Numbered from the stretch's first letter, positions 1 to 11,812 are shown. The stretch is DNA of 64,000 bases from Spongilla lacustris (GCA_949361645.1 OX442415.1:29871362-29935361), one strand, 5' to 3'. The notes: generated by a model from the letters alone, not told the origin. Made by a program: numbers and translations.

Positions 1-660
1 GTCTTGTCGCCACATCCCTAATACCACTAACACACCCTCCACATCTCCCTTACTCTACTCTACATTCTTAGTACATAATGATGCCTTTACTCCTCCCCAG
101 ACTGGTGAGGGATCAGCTGGAGTGTCAACTGCTCAGAGAGCTTCATTTCATACAGATACCATGTGTAACCATAGTAAAATAAATGAAATGTGACATGTGC
201 ACACTCCTCTCCTACCTCTTCCCTCCCCTTCCTCTGCCCCTACATCACAGTGGGGGGGAATGATGTGGGGAAAAGTGGGTGTGGTATGGGATGTGGCTTC
301 CGGTCCCGGAATCATTTTTAAAAAAGTTGGCAACTATGGGTAAACAAGATTCAAACATTATGTAAAGCTCACATTCATACATCAACATGCACATGTATAC
401 ATGCCATTACAACCTACCACAATGAAGAATGAAGTAAGAGGATAGAGAGTTGGAATAATAACAATACATGTATATCGTCGTTATACTGTTTACATAATTA
501 CATGTGTACAGAGATAATCGGTATGTGGGACTGGGGACGACACCAGTTTGAATGCAAGCATTATTATACGCAAAAGCTCAACTGTTATACATGTAGCAGT
601 TGCCATGCACCTGGTCCATGTGGGCCACAGTTCGCTTTTACGTCAAGAATCGTAGCGGTG
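1..660. other. Left edge, no supported gene
   Basis: Nothing here is convincingly coding. A CAG at about 110 is followed by a short open stretch ending in TGA near 193, which could be a last exon of a gene outside the window, but there is no paralogue to support it. The open frame at 502-774 overlaps a dispersed repeat and has no recognisable domain. Confidence 0.4.
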
Positions 661-669
661 TGTGACAAG

Positions 670-960
670 TGCATATATGTATATCGAGACTCATGCAGAT
701 GGCGAAGGTTCCATGCATGTTGGCAATTTAGAATCTTTATAATGGAGGCAGCTAACTATTCCCTGGAGCCATAGTACCTCTGCTAGAGCCAGTATAGTAG
801 CATTTATTATTCATAATGTACTATACATTTTTATACATCGGTTGATCAGAGTAATTTAAGCTATAGATCAGCTAGGACACTAACTGGCATTAATTTTTTT
901 TACATTGTAGATACGCTTACCTGTTGCAGCTAGTATTTGAGCCTTCGCAATCATGCGCGC
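670..960 (+). repeat. Dispersed repeat, inverted copy at 19690-19860
   Basis: The stretch containing GACTCATGCAGATGGCGAA, TTTATAATGGAGGCAGC and CTCTGCTAGAG is found again as its reverse complement at about 19690-19860. Both copies end near the motif AGCTGCAACAGGTAAGCG, which also occurs beside the transposon end at 53545. The copies are diverged, so this is an old interspersed repeat. Confidence 0.6.
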
Positions 961-1039
961 ACATTGCATGATAAAAATATTTACATATAAGGGACCTATA
1001 CAACTGCATGCTTGAATTTCTGTCACAACGTATGCTACA

Positions 1040-2100
1040 TCATTGTATTTTCATTTTAAAGTGATGCTCAATGGCAGGAATGTAATCATTAATTTCATGT
1101 AATCCTCTAGCATTGCAGAGGCTTCAAGTCCGATTGGACCCTGGTGGTGTGGGGTCTACATGGTTATGTGTACAGACATCTCACCCCCTCTCAGGTGTAC
1201 AGGCACAACATCAATATCTCTAGTCTTATGATATGTTTATGGTTATGTGTACAGACACTTCCATTCCACCCCCTCTCTGGGGTATAGACACATCATCAAT
1301 ATCTATCCTTCTGATATACATGCATGCATGCATGTATATCAGAAGGATAGATATTGATGATGTGTCTATACCCCAGAGAGGGGGTGAGATGTCTGTACAC
1401 ATAACCATAAACATATCATAAGACTAGAGATATTGATGTTGTGCCTGTACACCTGAGAGGGGGTGAGATGTCTGTACACATAACCATAAACATATCATAA
1501 GGTGAGAGATATTGATGTTGTGCATGTACACCTGAGAGGGGGTGGAACCAAGGTGTCTGTACACAGTGTAATTTTTAAATTTACGCAAATCTTTCATCTT
1601 TGTGTATCCCCAATTCACCCCCTCTCAGGTGTATATAAGTCTCTCTTCTTCACTGTAGGACACTAGCACAGTTAAGGCAAAAAAAGAGCATAAAATAATC
1701 AATGTCTATATCCAAAACAACAATCAGGCCCACCCACCCACATGTATGGCTGTGAACTAGTGTGAAGGCACAGAAACAGAAGTGAAAATGTATAATGAGA
1801 GAGAATAGAAACTTGTGCATGGAAGAATGGCTGTGCTACCATGATGGCTTGCAGGATACGATGGGGGATGACGACATGACAGTTATCATGGTGTAAGGTA
1901 ATGCTAAGGAGATGAGAGGAATACATGTAGTATCTGAAAAGCACAAATGAAAGCAATATCTCTCTTCGTGTTGGTAATCATGTTGTGTACATCTGTACAT
2001 ACTCATCACATCGAGACAACATAATCTCATTCCTTTACACTGCATGTGACTCAATTTGCAAAAAAATGTAATTGTTCATAACAAATATATAATAAAGTCC
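1040..2100. repeat. Dispersed repeat family R2, copy 1
   Basis: This stretch carries motifs seen again at 15800-16180 and 18600-19290: CACCCCCTCTCAGGTGTA, CACTGTAGGACACTAGCAC followed by AGTTAAGGCAA, and AATGTCTATATCCA. Order and orientation are partly conserved between copies. Further on, 2160-2270 matches the reverse complement of about 16540-16625. It looks like a non-coding transposon family. No intact ORF is present. Confidence 0.6.
1160..1493. repeat. Long palindrome inside repeat R2
   Basis: The two arms mirror each other around position 1326-1327, in an ATGCATGCATGCAT core. Each arm carries TTATGTGTACAGACA, CACCCCCTCTC and ATCAATATC motifs. Arms are about 165 bases with a few mismatches. 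The same arm sequence occurs once, unpaired, at 18970-19110, so the palindrome probably arose by inverted duplication of one end of the repeat. Confidence 0.75.
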
Positions 2101-2817
2101 TATACAAGCCTAACCCTTAACTCATACTTTTTAGTACCTGCATTTGTTTGTATAAAGGTAAAGAGTGTCCCCAATAATGCTACACCTTTATCCTGAGGTA
2201 TGTTGTTATTAAAAAAAAAAAAAGAGTATACATCATGCCACAATAGGGTTTCATTCAGATAGTAGTGCAGACAAAACTGCCTTTTTTGGCATTTTCCTTC
2301 TGTTGTACATCATCCGGAGCAAGCCCTTGACTGGCCTTCAGATCATTCAGGATTGGAGTAGACACAGTATTACCTGTACCATTAGAGTAAAGACATGGTC
2401 ATACCAGCAACTGAAAGGAGGTACTTTAAAAAACATGTCACCAAACATCTAAGAGAAGTACATGACTATACAGACATCATAGACATCTGTGGCTGCATTA
2501 AAGCTCAGATTACAGTTAATAATGCTGATGTTAGTGTGAAATAAGACATGAGTGATCCGAGTTTGAGAACCAGCTACAAAAGCGTACAGATTTTAGAGTA
2601 TTAGTGAAGAAAAAGTGTTGTAGTACCACATCACCAACCTGTCTGCAAGACAATGCATGGTGCCCCAGGGGGTCCAAAGCTATTTCAGAAAACAGTAGAT
2701 AGCAGGAAGCTCTTGTGGTTTCTAAACATATCCAGAAATGAGCGGTGAAAGGGAAAAGCGAATCAATTCACGATTTGCGAATCAGCGAATATTTCCGTAT
2801 ACTTCCTATAGACATGT

Positions 2818-2853
<36 letters not shown>

Positions 2854-4740
2854 CTTCAATACAAAGCACATCAGATTTTTCCACGAGGGATTGTTAGTAC
2901 ATTACATTTGGCATGTTTTAAGCGAGGTCACCATATTTTTCATAGCATTGTCTTGTCTGCCATTTCTCATCCATCACAATATTCCACAACCTTTGGTGTC
3001 AACACCATCATGATTTGCTATTTTGCCAAGCCACCATGAAATAGCTGTGTGGAATTTGCTAGGATCAAAATGGAAGGACTAAATAATAACACAGTAACAC
3101 ATGCAGTTCAGTTCTACACCCTTCAGAGGATGGCTCTGGTCCTCGCTCTTATTAAGCAGATGCTCAAGATGGAGAATAGTGACTAGTGTATTGCAAGCCT
3201 AGTGGCCCTGACCAGTTGTCCCAGAAAGTTTGATGCTTCTTTACCACAAGCCCCATAGGAGTCAACTGCTAAAGGGGTTGAGACCCACCCTAAAAGTTGG
3301 CCTGGTGTTTCCTGCTCCATGTTGCCTCAATTAAGGGCTGCACCAACCATTGCTCCCACTTCAGCTAAAGTTGTGGAGAGACAACGGCAATGACCATGCC
3401 AACTGGCCTTCCAAGTGTCCAATTCTGTACCAGAATATTAGCAGACTGAAATGGTCAGGAAAGAGCCCAGCACCAGCTTCAACTTCCATTGAAGCATGTG
3501 CAGGGTGAAGGAAGTGCGCTAAAGTCTATGAACGTATTTTAAAAACTAAACCACTAGGCTGTGAATAAGCACAGCCAAACAAAAACTATATCTCCCCTTT
3601 CATACAGATGAAATAAAGTGTTTTCATCGTACATATACGTTTAGCCTCCTGCATTTAATTCATTGTTGTAGGAAGCTATTTGGGGCATGCTTTTCAGTGC
3701 ATTGCGTATAAACAGAACAAAACTAGATATTAATGCAGGCTAAAATTAAAACTGACGCCTGATGAACATGCATCTCATGTAATCTGTATGGGTGAATTTA
3801 CATAAAAGATTAGTGACTAAGGATGAGATCTGAACGCTTATTCTGAGCCATCTGCAAGTACTTTTATACACTAATGCTCATGCAAGTAATTGCGTAAACA
3901 CTTAAGTATCCTTTTCACTTTGCTCACCAATCATCTACAGTGGACCTAAGAGTTGGTCATTGATAATAGTAAAGAGGGACATTTAGCATGTAAGAGATGC
4001 AATAAGGTGGATTACACTATCTATAGAGTAGCAGTTTTCCTAACTAAGTTTCAGTATGATACTATCTAGTACTTAGCCAAATTACCACTATTATATCTCA
4101 GTTCTTAGAAATTACTTTTCTATTAAGAGGCATGATAGATCAGTGAAAACCATTCGGACGAGGAAAGCTTAGTATAGGTAGCTAAAATGGAGATATTCAT
4201 AAGATAAGCTGAAAATAATTTAAATACTTCTAGAACATTAAACATCATTGCATGTCAGCAATTATAATTGAACAGTGTTTTCTAAAAAACAAAACAAAAG
4301 AGGATAACTTTAAAAAAGCATATTTCAGTAATCTCAAGTTGGTAATGCCATTAGCTAAGATCAAAATTAAACAGATTAATAATTCCTGAAGACATCATCA
4401 TATTTGTCTTAGTTAGGAAAGCTTCAAAAATGTTTCTTGCATCTAGTTTATTAATAAATTCCAGCCGCTCATTCATGTTAGCATGACCACTCATTTCATG
4501 TTAAATAATCAACCCTTTACAGTAGCCTGACCACAGGGTCTGTACAGTAGCTTATACATGTATATTTCAGTTTAGTCGAATCACTGTCAGACTTCAAGTG
4601 ACTGCTTCATCAGTACTATAATACTGAGAAAGTGATATTTTTCTAATTAGTTTTGCTGTTTTAGTCACAGTGCTAAAAGTTAGTTATAAGACAGTGTATA
4701 TATTTGAATATATCTACATTGAAACAACTACATTTGTAAT
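2101..4740. other. Intergenic, no gene seen
   Basis: AT-rich sequence with short A runs and a 31-base G run at about 2820-2850. I found no ORF with a domain and no splice-flanked stretch resembling the neighbouring genes. A last exon of gene A would be expected here by analogy with 38802-39127 of gene B, but I could not identify one. Confidence 0.4.
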
Positions 4741-4746
4741 ACTTAC

Positions 4747-4813
4747 CAGCAGCCACACTGTCTTGAGGTAGAGCATTAGATGTTGAGCATGCAGTACTGT
4801 TCAGTACAAATCC
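4747..4813 (-). pseudogene. Gene A small exon, frame-shifted against gene B
   Basis: On the minus strand the sequence runs acceptor AAGCAG, GATTTGTACTG, ending GGCTGCTG then donor GTAAGT. It matches the 57-base exon 37576-37632 of gene B, with the same splice sites. It is 67 bases long because of one extra A and a 9-base insertion relative to gene B. In the frame used by gene B the extra A leads to a TAA within 13 codons, so this exon cannot encode the gene B sequence. It may be a relic or act as an early stop. Confidence in the homology is high, in its use low. Confidence 0.5.
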
Positions 4814-4865
4814 TGCTTACAAAGTATTCATTAAATACAATACAACAGATCACCACATCACCCAC

Positions 4866-5115
4866 CAATGTCCCATGCCAGCTGGTTAGCACAAGCTGCT
4901 TCACCCATTGCTAGCAGTGCCAAGGCTAGTTTTCCATATGTGGCATTGAGGTCTTGCTGAAGCCACGTACTGAGCATCTCTACCTTTTGCCTATTGTGAT
5001 CATTTGGGTGATCTCGAGCAATGATATCCAGGTAGTATTTTTCCAACCCCAACTGCAATCCAACTCCATGCATGCCAGTTTAGAATTTTCAATGTAAGAA
5101 TCTTTGGTTTTTTAT
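4866..5115 (-). pseudogene. Gene A C-terminal DEATH-domain exon, broken by a 4-base insertion
   Basis: This is the counterpart of the intact DEATH exon 37268-37522 in gene B. Both use the acceptor CACCACAG and a donor GTGGGT after GACATTG. The gene A copy has GGCATGCATGG where gene B has GGCATGG, an extra CATG, plus a 9-base deletion nearer the start. It is 250 bases, not a multiple of three, against 255 in gene B. Reading in the frame set by the upstream exons gives NWHAWSW and then a TGA some 20 codons later. Downstream of the insertion, the rest of the domain is still open and well conserved (GVGLQLGLEKYYLDIIA), so the break looks recent. Use of another splice site or a sequencing error remain possible. 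Confidence 0.65.
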
Positions 5116-5154
5116 CTGTGGTGTATGTCAAAGTAGTATATCATTCCTTACTAC

Positions 5155-5205
5155 CTTGAGTAGACACAGTATGTGATGAACCAGAAGAAGCAGGCACTAC
5201 TGAAG
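5155..5205 (-). CDS. Gene A Ser/Thr linker exon (phase 1-1)
   Basis: Seventeen codons, read as ASVVPASSGSSHTVSTQ once joined to the preceding G. It lies between acceptor ACCTTCAG and donor GTAGTAAG and keeps phase 1 at both ends. It sits where gene B has its longer Pro/Tyr linker exon, between the COR-like and DEATH exons, and its composition suits a flexible linker. The acceptor could also lie six bases downstream. A short exon predicted by eye, hence moderate confidence. Confidence 0.4.
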
Positions 5206-5215
5206 CTGAAGGTAA

Positions 5216-5683
5216 ACAAGAACAAACACCAGCATAAAATGTAATTGAATCTACATATAATACTGTTGTCATCATAAATATCATTTTTCCCCCACCCATG
5301 TACAATGAAGACGACCTTCACATTTAAAAGCAAAATGAAATAAATCAGTACGTCACTATATACAGTATAAGGAATGGTAGTAATGGTGGTGATGCTAGTG
5401 GTGAGGTGAAGGAGGTGGAGGGGTTGATGGTAGTGCTAGTGATCACTATTATTTTCATCACTTATACATCACAACATTATGCTCTGTGAGAGTAATATCT
5501 CTACATCATGTATTCAAAATGCTGCATTGAATCACTTTCCTAATATGCTAGTTATAACGATGATCATTGGGCAACCTGAAGAAAAATAATGCTACTAATG
5601 AGGATATTTCTGATGACATCCTTATTGTAGTTATGTTGGTCTATGTGTTATTTACATTAGTTATGCTTATTGGTTTAACATAC
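5216..5683. other. Gene A intron
   Basis: Intron between the COR-like exon and the linker exon. It contains a GGT/GGA-rich stretch at 5380-5440 whose reverse complement matches 35100-35170 in the equivalent intron of gene B, so the introns are themselves homologous. Confidence 0.55.
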
Positions 5684-7159
5684 CCATCAGACATAAGGCC
5701 TTCTTCCAAACTTCATATCCTTTAGGTATAGGCCCACTTTTGCCACTTTCAACTGTGCACTTATAATATTCTTTAGAATGTGAGCGCCACATGGCCACAT
5801 GGTTCTGCCCTGGATGTGCAGGACAGGGAATGGCATCTTCATATTTTAGCTTGTACCTTTTATGAACTTCATCAATGGAAATGTGAACTTTATCTCGGAT
5901 CTGCTGACAGGTCAGTGGGGCATCATTTGGAGGTGTCTGGACATATACCGTGAAGTGTGTGAAGAGGTCCATCAAGGTAACTACAGTCTCCTCACAGTAT
6001 TCAAAGGCAACACAGTTGTGAAAACAGCAGCTTGGTGTGCCATCATTAATGGATAGTTCCCAATTCTCCGATTGTAGCAGATGGGCCACAAGTGAACAGA
6101 AGAATCCACTGGGGGCACAGCCTACCTCAAATCTGATGCACAGTGGAGGAATATCTTGCTTGCCAGGAATTTGTTTTATCAATGTATCAGGGTTTTTAGT
6201 ATTTGATAGCAGTGCTGGCATTAAATACAAATCATGATTGTTCCTTCCAAGAGGTGAAATTATATTTAATCGAGACAGCAGTTTTAGAAATATGTCTGGT
6301 TTTAACTTATTATCTTTGTTGATAGTTTTTAGAATATTAGTAGAAATATAACCATTATCTACAAACTGTATCTCATCTCCAAGTCTGGCTCGCTTGGAAT
6401 TCTTCAGCATGTAATGGTGCTGCACAATACGGGTGACCTCATTAAGAAGCACTTGAGGATCACAAAATACAATATCAGGAATTATTTCAGGGTAATGAAG
6501 GAATATACTCTGCTCTACGAGGTGTTGTAAGGCTGCATCTAACTGACCTCTGTTGTTCTTGAAGAATGGAAACTTATCAGCTTCCTTTTTACATTCCTCC
6601 ATATTTAGTACTCCATCTTTTAGTTTGCTTGCCTTTATGAGTGCCATCTCCAGGCCAAACCATGCCAGAGGAGTCTTTTTGCTTTCGATCCTTTCATCTG
6701 CATTTGCAATTAAACATCTTCTGATGTCCTCGATTACTTGTTTTCTTTCTTGACTATGGCAGTCCACTGAAGCAATTAGTTCACTTCCAAATGGAACTAC
6801 AGACCTTTTCATGGGTTTCAAGCATTCATTTAAATCTTGTATCTCTAACTTTTGTTCACAGTCCTTGTGTGTTCCAATCACCAAAATTGTAGGGCTTTGG
6901 CCACTTGGCTCATGGAAGGTCTTTAGGGAATGCTCCAGGATTTCCTTATGTGTAAGATATGAATCACAGGGGTCTCCAATGGGACCTGATGAGTCAAAGT
7001 ATTCAACTTTAGGTTTATGGTGCAGACTTTCTGATAATTTGAATATGAATACCACAACTGAGGTGTTTGGTATAAACAGTGAGAGTAGATCATGAAACTC
7101 AGGTTGGCCACCACTGTCAATGAAATGAATCCAACTTGTGGACAAAAACCTTTCTCCAC
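5684..7159 (-). CDS. Gene A Roc G3/G4 and COR-like exon
   Basis: Large single exon of 492 codons, between acceptor TTTTCAAAAG and donor GTATGTTAA, phase 1 at both ends. It begins GGERFLSTSW and carries the second half of a Ras-like Roc GTPase domain: switch II/G3 motif DSGGQPEF at about residues 15-22 and the G4-type motif GTHKD at about 96-100. The P-loop lies on the preceding exon, so the GTPase domain is split by an intron. From about residue 200 the sequence looks like a COR (C-terminal of Roc) winged-helix region, with VFCDPQVLLNEV typical of this family. Such domains form dimers and couple nucleotide state to signalling. It is close to the 491-codon exon of gene B and fully open, so it is under constraint or was recently copied. 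Roc-COR next to DEATH domains recalls the layout of DAPK1. Confidence 0.75.
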
Positions 7160-7751
7160 CTTTTGAAAATAAATGTAGTAAAAGCTTATTGTGTTGGGCA
7201 TGTACAGTAAAAAAACAAACTATTTTATGTACAAATTTCTAAAACCTTGTTGGGTATCTAACCTCAAATGATATACATAAAGCATAAATGAAAGACCCCA
7301 CAACACATGCCAGCAACAGATGGGGTACTGACAAAAACCATACATTCAATACATACCCCATATTAATGATTATATATAAGTTGTCCTAATATACTAGGAG
7401 GCTTTAAAAGTTAGAATGGTTTTCCCCCCTCTAAATGATTCACTATGCAAAAGAAAAAAAGGAGAAAGCTGAAATCAGTTAAGCAGAACTTTTAAAAAGA
7501 TTACCCCTGGGGAGATGGGGGGGGGGGGGGGGGGGGGGGGGGGGATGGGTACTCAGCTACCTCACATCAAGCTCAAATAGTTACTTAAATTACAATAATT
7601 CAGGACAATGATAGCGCATGACTATGTTACAAACCCTGTGTAAATAGCAGCAAGCATTTTCTAGAATCCCTCTCCCCTTATTGGACCCTCCCAAGCTTCC
7701 CTGCCATTTTCTTGGCCCTTCCCTGTTAAAAATACCATTCTGGTACATTAC
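7160..7751. other. Gene A intron with long poly-G tract
   Basis: Intron splitting the GTPase domain. It contains a G run of about 27 bases at 7518-7544, equivalent to the C-rich run at 33073-33096 in gene B. It lacks the MITE that fills the same intron of gene B, so it represents the empty site. Confidence 0.6.
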
Positions 7752-8186
7752 CTTCAGCGTTATTAAAGGCGTCAATGAATTCCCTATGAATACTTTCAGC
7801 AATATCCATATGTTCAGCATCAGCAGGTACAGATAACATGCCATCATCATTCTGTTCAGCCATGGTTTCATTATGTGACCCAACTGAAACATTTTCCATT
7901 GGAACCTTCTTTGATTTTATGGCATCTGCAATCATCTTCATCAGCTCCTCATCACTCTCCACTGTACACCATGAACCATTGTGATAACCTGCCTTTGATA
8001 TGGACACTGCACGTACAGGGTTCTCCATCACACCAGTGCTAACACGCTTCTTAGGAGGTTCTTTGCCTAGCAGGAGATGCTTGATAGTAGTCTTTCCAAC
8101 CCCTGCTGCTCCAATGATAAGACATTTAACGATTTTGCGGTCAACATATCCATTGCTCATAGCATCATCATATAATTTCTGTGTAT
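7752..8186 (-). CDS. Gene A P-loop (Roc G1) exon
   Basis: 145 codons, phase 1 at both ends, between acceptor ATTAATAG and donor GTAATG. It starts DTQKLYDDAM once joined to the preceding G. The Walker A/P-loop is GAAGVGKTT, about 26 residues in, preceded by the hydrophobic strand KCLIIG. This supplies the nucleotide-binding half of a GTPase completed by the exon at 5684-7159. After the P-loop come a Lys-rich stretch and an acidic, low-complexity tail. It differs from the gene B exons by an extra segment (DEELMKMIAD) that gene B lacks. The acceptor lies six bases downstream of the gene B one, but phase is kept. Confidence 0.75.
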
Positions 8187-8199
8187 CTATTAATGAAGT

Positions 8200-8845
8200 A
8201 CAAAAATAGTTATTTTCAAATACAATACTGAGATTACAGGCATGCAACTGAACCTAATGCCCGGCTGTTTAATGGAATGAAAAAAAATTGGGGAACATCT
8301 TTTGCACAGAGCTTCATTTCGCAAGTATCAATTTGATCTTCTTGATTGTATATGCAATGAATGTTAAAGTTTAGAGGGATCGCTGGGATTATAAAAATAT
8401 ACATACAGTTTCAATTGGTGGAGAAGGGGAGAGGGAGATAAAGCTTGAGGTCACCAGTTACTCTTCATAGATCTCCGGAAGGCAGTTCTTCTGAGTTGGC
8501 CCATACATATACAAATCAATTTTCTGGTAGTTTAATAACTTTAATTCGGAGCTTTAGCACAAAATTCAAGGCTGAGGGGCTTGGGACCTACTCTGAGATA
8601 TTGTTTTTTTGGGGGTGGGGGGGGGTGGGGGTGGTGGGGGTGGGGGGAGCGGATGACATGGCCTTTAATTTGCTGGCATATCATCTATGTATATATATAC
8701 AATGAAGTATCACAATAGGGATATTACTTACAAGTACATGTAGGGGTACTAAATTGATACTTGACTGAGAAATGACATACATGGCCAATTTGCAATGCCA
8801 AAAATACGCAGCTGTAATAATGAAGCATATACTCTACATGTATAG
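8200..8845. other. Gene A intron, right part
   Basis: Non-coding, matching the stretch 29640-30310 of gene B in reverse complement, including a G-rich tract at 8606-8650 (poly-C in gene B) and the sequence beside the minisatellite. There is no separate gene here. Confidence 0.6.
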
Positions 8846-9365
8846 TGTAGTGGAGGCCATGGGACATGAGCATGTAGTGGAGGCCATGGGACATGAGCAT
8901 GTAGTGGAGGCCATGGGACATGAGCATGTAGTCCATGGGACATGAGCATGTAGTGGAGGCCATGGGACATGAGCATGTAGTGGAGGCCATGGGACATGAG
9001 CATGTAGTGGAGGCCATGGGACATGAGCATGTAGTGGAGGCCATGGGACATGAGCATGTAGTGGAGGCCATGGGACATGAGCATGTAGTGGAGGCCATGG
9101 GACATGAGCATGTAGTGGAGGCCATGGGACATGAGCATGTAGTGGAGGCCATGGGACATGAGCATGTAGTGGAGGCCATGGGACATGAGCATGTAGTGGA
9201 GGCCATGGGACATGAGCATGTAGTGGAGGCCATGGGACATGAGCATGTAGTGGAGGCCATGGGACATGAGCATGTAGTGGAGGCCATGGGACATGAGCAT
9301 GTAGTGGAGGCCATGGGACATGAGCATGTAGTGGAGGCCATGGGACATGAGCATGTAGTGGAGGC
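8846..9365 (-). repeat. 27-bp minisatellite, array 1
   Basis: About 19 nearly identical 27-bp units; on the minus strand each holds CCATGGCCTCCACTACATG followed by CTCATGTC. One unit near 8930 is shortened. The array lies in the gene A intron between the first DEATH exon and the P-loop exon. Because 27 is a multiple of three and the unit lacks stops in most frames, long repetitive ORFs appear on both strands. They are artefacts: none joins in frame to the flanking exons, and the exon donor is followed by a stop. Confidence 0.95.
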
Positions 9366-9531
9366 AGTTTGCTATTTATCTTTATATGATGTAATTATTT
9401 AGATTCTGCAGGCTTCAGGGGAAGTCATGTCTATATAAACACAGTAAACATAACCATGTGCATAGCGATCCCATAGTATTATTATCATTGATGTGATCAT
9501 GGGCAAGTGGTATGTTAGCATGCAAGCTGAC

Positions 9532-9807
9532 CTTGGTACGTTGGGCAGTACGTGGTTCTTATTTCTTCAGCCAATACTTTTTTGCCAATTGCCTTGAGGG
9601 CATCAATGAGCTTCTCCCAGGAGCATGCTACATCTGACTGCAACCAGAACTGTACTAGAGCAAACATGCATTCTGGCACCTGCCCTCGGTTATTAGCATC
9701 AATCTCTACTATCGTTTGAGAACTGATATTCAATTGATTTCCTAGTGGCTTCCATTCCACCACCACTTTTAAAGCATTCATCACATTTTTAAGCGTAAAA
9801 GTGGGAT
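9532..9807 (-). CDS. Gene A N-terminal DEATH-domain exon
   Basis: 92 codons, phase 1 at both ends, between acceptor TTTGTATGCAG and donor GTCAGC. It reads DPTFTLKNVMNALKVVVEWK, then a region with the DEATH-fold pattern: W-x-P-L-G followed by LNISSQTIVEID, and a final helix with WEKLIDALKAIGKKVLAEEI. DEATH domains are six-helix bundles that pair with other DEATH domains in apoptosis and innate-immune signalling. This exon is distinct from the C-terminal DEATH exon of the same gene, so the ancestral protein probably had one DEATH domain on each side of the GTPase. No upstream exon or start codon was identified. Confidence 0.7.
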
Positions 9808-9849
9808 CTGCATACAAAGACATCACTATGGTTAGAAGTCACATTATAG

Positions 9850-10360
9850 AACTAACAGATAAAAGGATACCTGTCATACATGTTGGTATGGTAATTTTAC
9901 ATTATGAGCTGTCTCATGCACAGTGTTAAACACCCACATGTTTAAAATTTGGTAGTATTAACTGGATTTAGTAAGTGATGAGGTACGTGTTCAAGAACTA
10001 TAGTGTGTTATCTCATTACAAATGAAGGGAGCACATAAGATGTGACAACAAAGCTGGTGACATCATTACTGTTGATGAAGCCATACCATTGGGTATAACT
10101 GGTACCTTTACTTTTCAGACATCCTTTCCACCCAACCGCCTTGTCATCACAGCTAACATTTCTATAGGTAATCTGTTTACAAATCCAGAGCTCCATCTCC
10201 CATCATATCAATAACCTCTCCCACAATAAAAGGCCAGCCATAATGAAGCTGATCTCTGCTATTCACTAATCAGAGCTAGTCCTAACTCGTTCCTACTCCC
10301 ACCTTGTGCAGCAAATGGCTGAACTTTGTGTGTAGTTGTTTGCATTGTGCACGGTTATTG
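9850..10360. other. Upstream of gene A, no clear gene
   Basis: No supported coding region. About 10230-10330 weakly resembles the tail of the retroelement ORF found at 14455-15150 and may be another relic of it. The first exon or promoter of gene A should lie in or beyond this stretch, but I cannot place it. Confidence 0.3.
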
Positions 10361-10364
10361 CTTA

Positions 10365-11113
10365 GGCCACACCAAATCAATCTTTAGTTTCTAGTCCCCA
10401 CCCACATCCATTTATTGGAAAACCAGTTTTTTGTGACTATAATCATATTCATATACATAATCGTATTCAATGGCTTCTCACATGACCCGAGTGAACTGTA
10501 GTCTTATTGTTTGAACAAGCCTGTAGGTGAAGTTTTCATACTAAACATTAGCCAGCTGGCCACAAATGTTAACCAGTACAATGATTGCGTCAATCACATG
10601 CATCGAACCCAGACTGAACTGCGCTCTAATACTATGATAAGTAGTAGTATGAAGACAGCTGGACTTTTATATATAACAAAATTCAATGCTGCATGTCAAG
10701 TTAACAAGTATAGCTATGCATTGCTGTCCCATTGATGTTTGGAGCCCTGCAGCACCCAACGCCATAGTAACAGTTTCAACAATTTACAAATGCTAAAGCT
10801 GCAAAGCTTCTGGGTAGGCTTACAGCCCTCCCTCATACCCTCGCTAGGGAGGAATGGGTACCCGTCCCGACCACGCCTCTCGAAACCCTTCCTAGAAGAA
10901 AAGGACAAATAATATAATACTGTTTTAGAATGTCTTAAAAGCAGGTGAAATTGAATCAATTTGGTGTACATGTAGCCGGAATAATGCAGTCCACTCCTGA
11001 ACTTCTAATCACCCGCCCGCCCGCATGCTAAATGTGGACATAGATTAATGACCTTCCGTAAGGTCTTTATATGATGTGGAGGACCAGAAACTAAAGATTA
11101 GTTTGGTGTGGCC
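10365..11113. mobile_element. Non-autonomous DNA transposon, Harbinger-like ends
   Basis: The left end GGCCACACCAAATCAATCTT is the near-perfect reverse complement of the right end, which finishes at GGTGTGGCC. TTA flanks the element on both sides, fitting the 3-bp target duplication of PIF/Harbinger elements. The roughly 750-bp interior holds no transposase. Confidence 0.6.
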
Positions 11114-11119
11114 TTACTT

Positions 11120-11800
11120 TACAGATTAGGCAGCGACGTGTTCATCTCACCTTCACCCAGAGGTCCGGGATTCTCCTCCACATCTCCGGACATTACTAGC
11201 AGCAAGTCCACCACCCGACCGTACTAATCAATATTATTTCACCGGCCGTAAGTCCCGTTAGATCTACCAATCTGAATGCACTGAAAACGTAACACTATTA
11301 AACAGTCTAATCATAATCAGGGTACGAGGTACACGTACCTGTGGTGGTGGTTTCAATGGATACAGACCACTTTCTACCGCTCCTCTATAGTTTTGTTCAG
11401 AGCACCAACTACACCACCAAGGGGCGTTGGCGGTAATTAAATATCGCAATTGAATTGGCGTTACCTAATATGGTAATAATGTAATTATTGTAAGTTCATT
11501 TGATAACTTGCATGCATCAACCTTGGTACATGTATAGGCTTGCAACCCGACCTTCCGAAGGTCGGGCCACGCCCTAGCTACTACGTTTAACTATGAAAGA
11601 CTATGATATAACAAAATTATGGAACTGCATATATCAGAGATTATATCTATATATAATCTCTGCATATATACTATATAGTGTGTGCTGCGTGCATGCGCTA
11701 GCTGCACTCCAATCGCCGGGTGCTGATGGTCTGAGGTTTATCGGTCGTACGTCGGGAATATCGAGCCGAATGCGCTGCTCTTACCCCTTGTGGTTGATTA
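11120..11800. other. Intergenic with transposon fragments
   Basis: Contains a short CCGACCTTCCGAAGGTCGGG palindrome at 11545-11570, related to the MITE at 11813, and an ATATATAATCTC inverted repeat at 11636-11664. No gene seen. Confidence 0.4.
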
Positions 11801-11812
11801 ATATGCACCTTA

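Noticed and set aside
110..193. Possible last exon with TGEGSAGVSTAQRASFHT
   Set aside because: An acceptor-like CCCCAG is present, but there is no homologue, no phase support and no upstream exon in the window.
8724..9402. Long repetitive ORFs on both strands
   Set aside because: They are frames through the 27-bp minisatellite, open by arithmetic; they do not connect in frame to gene A exons.
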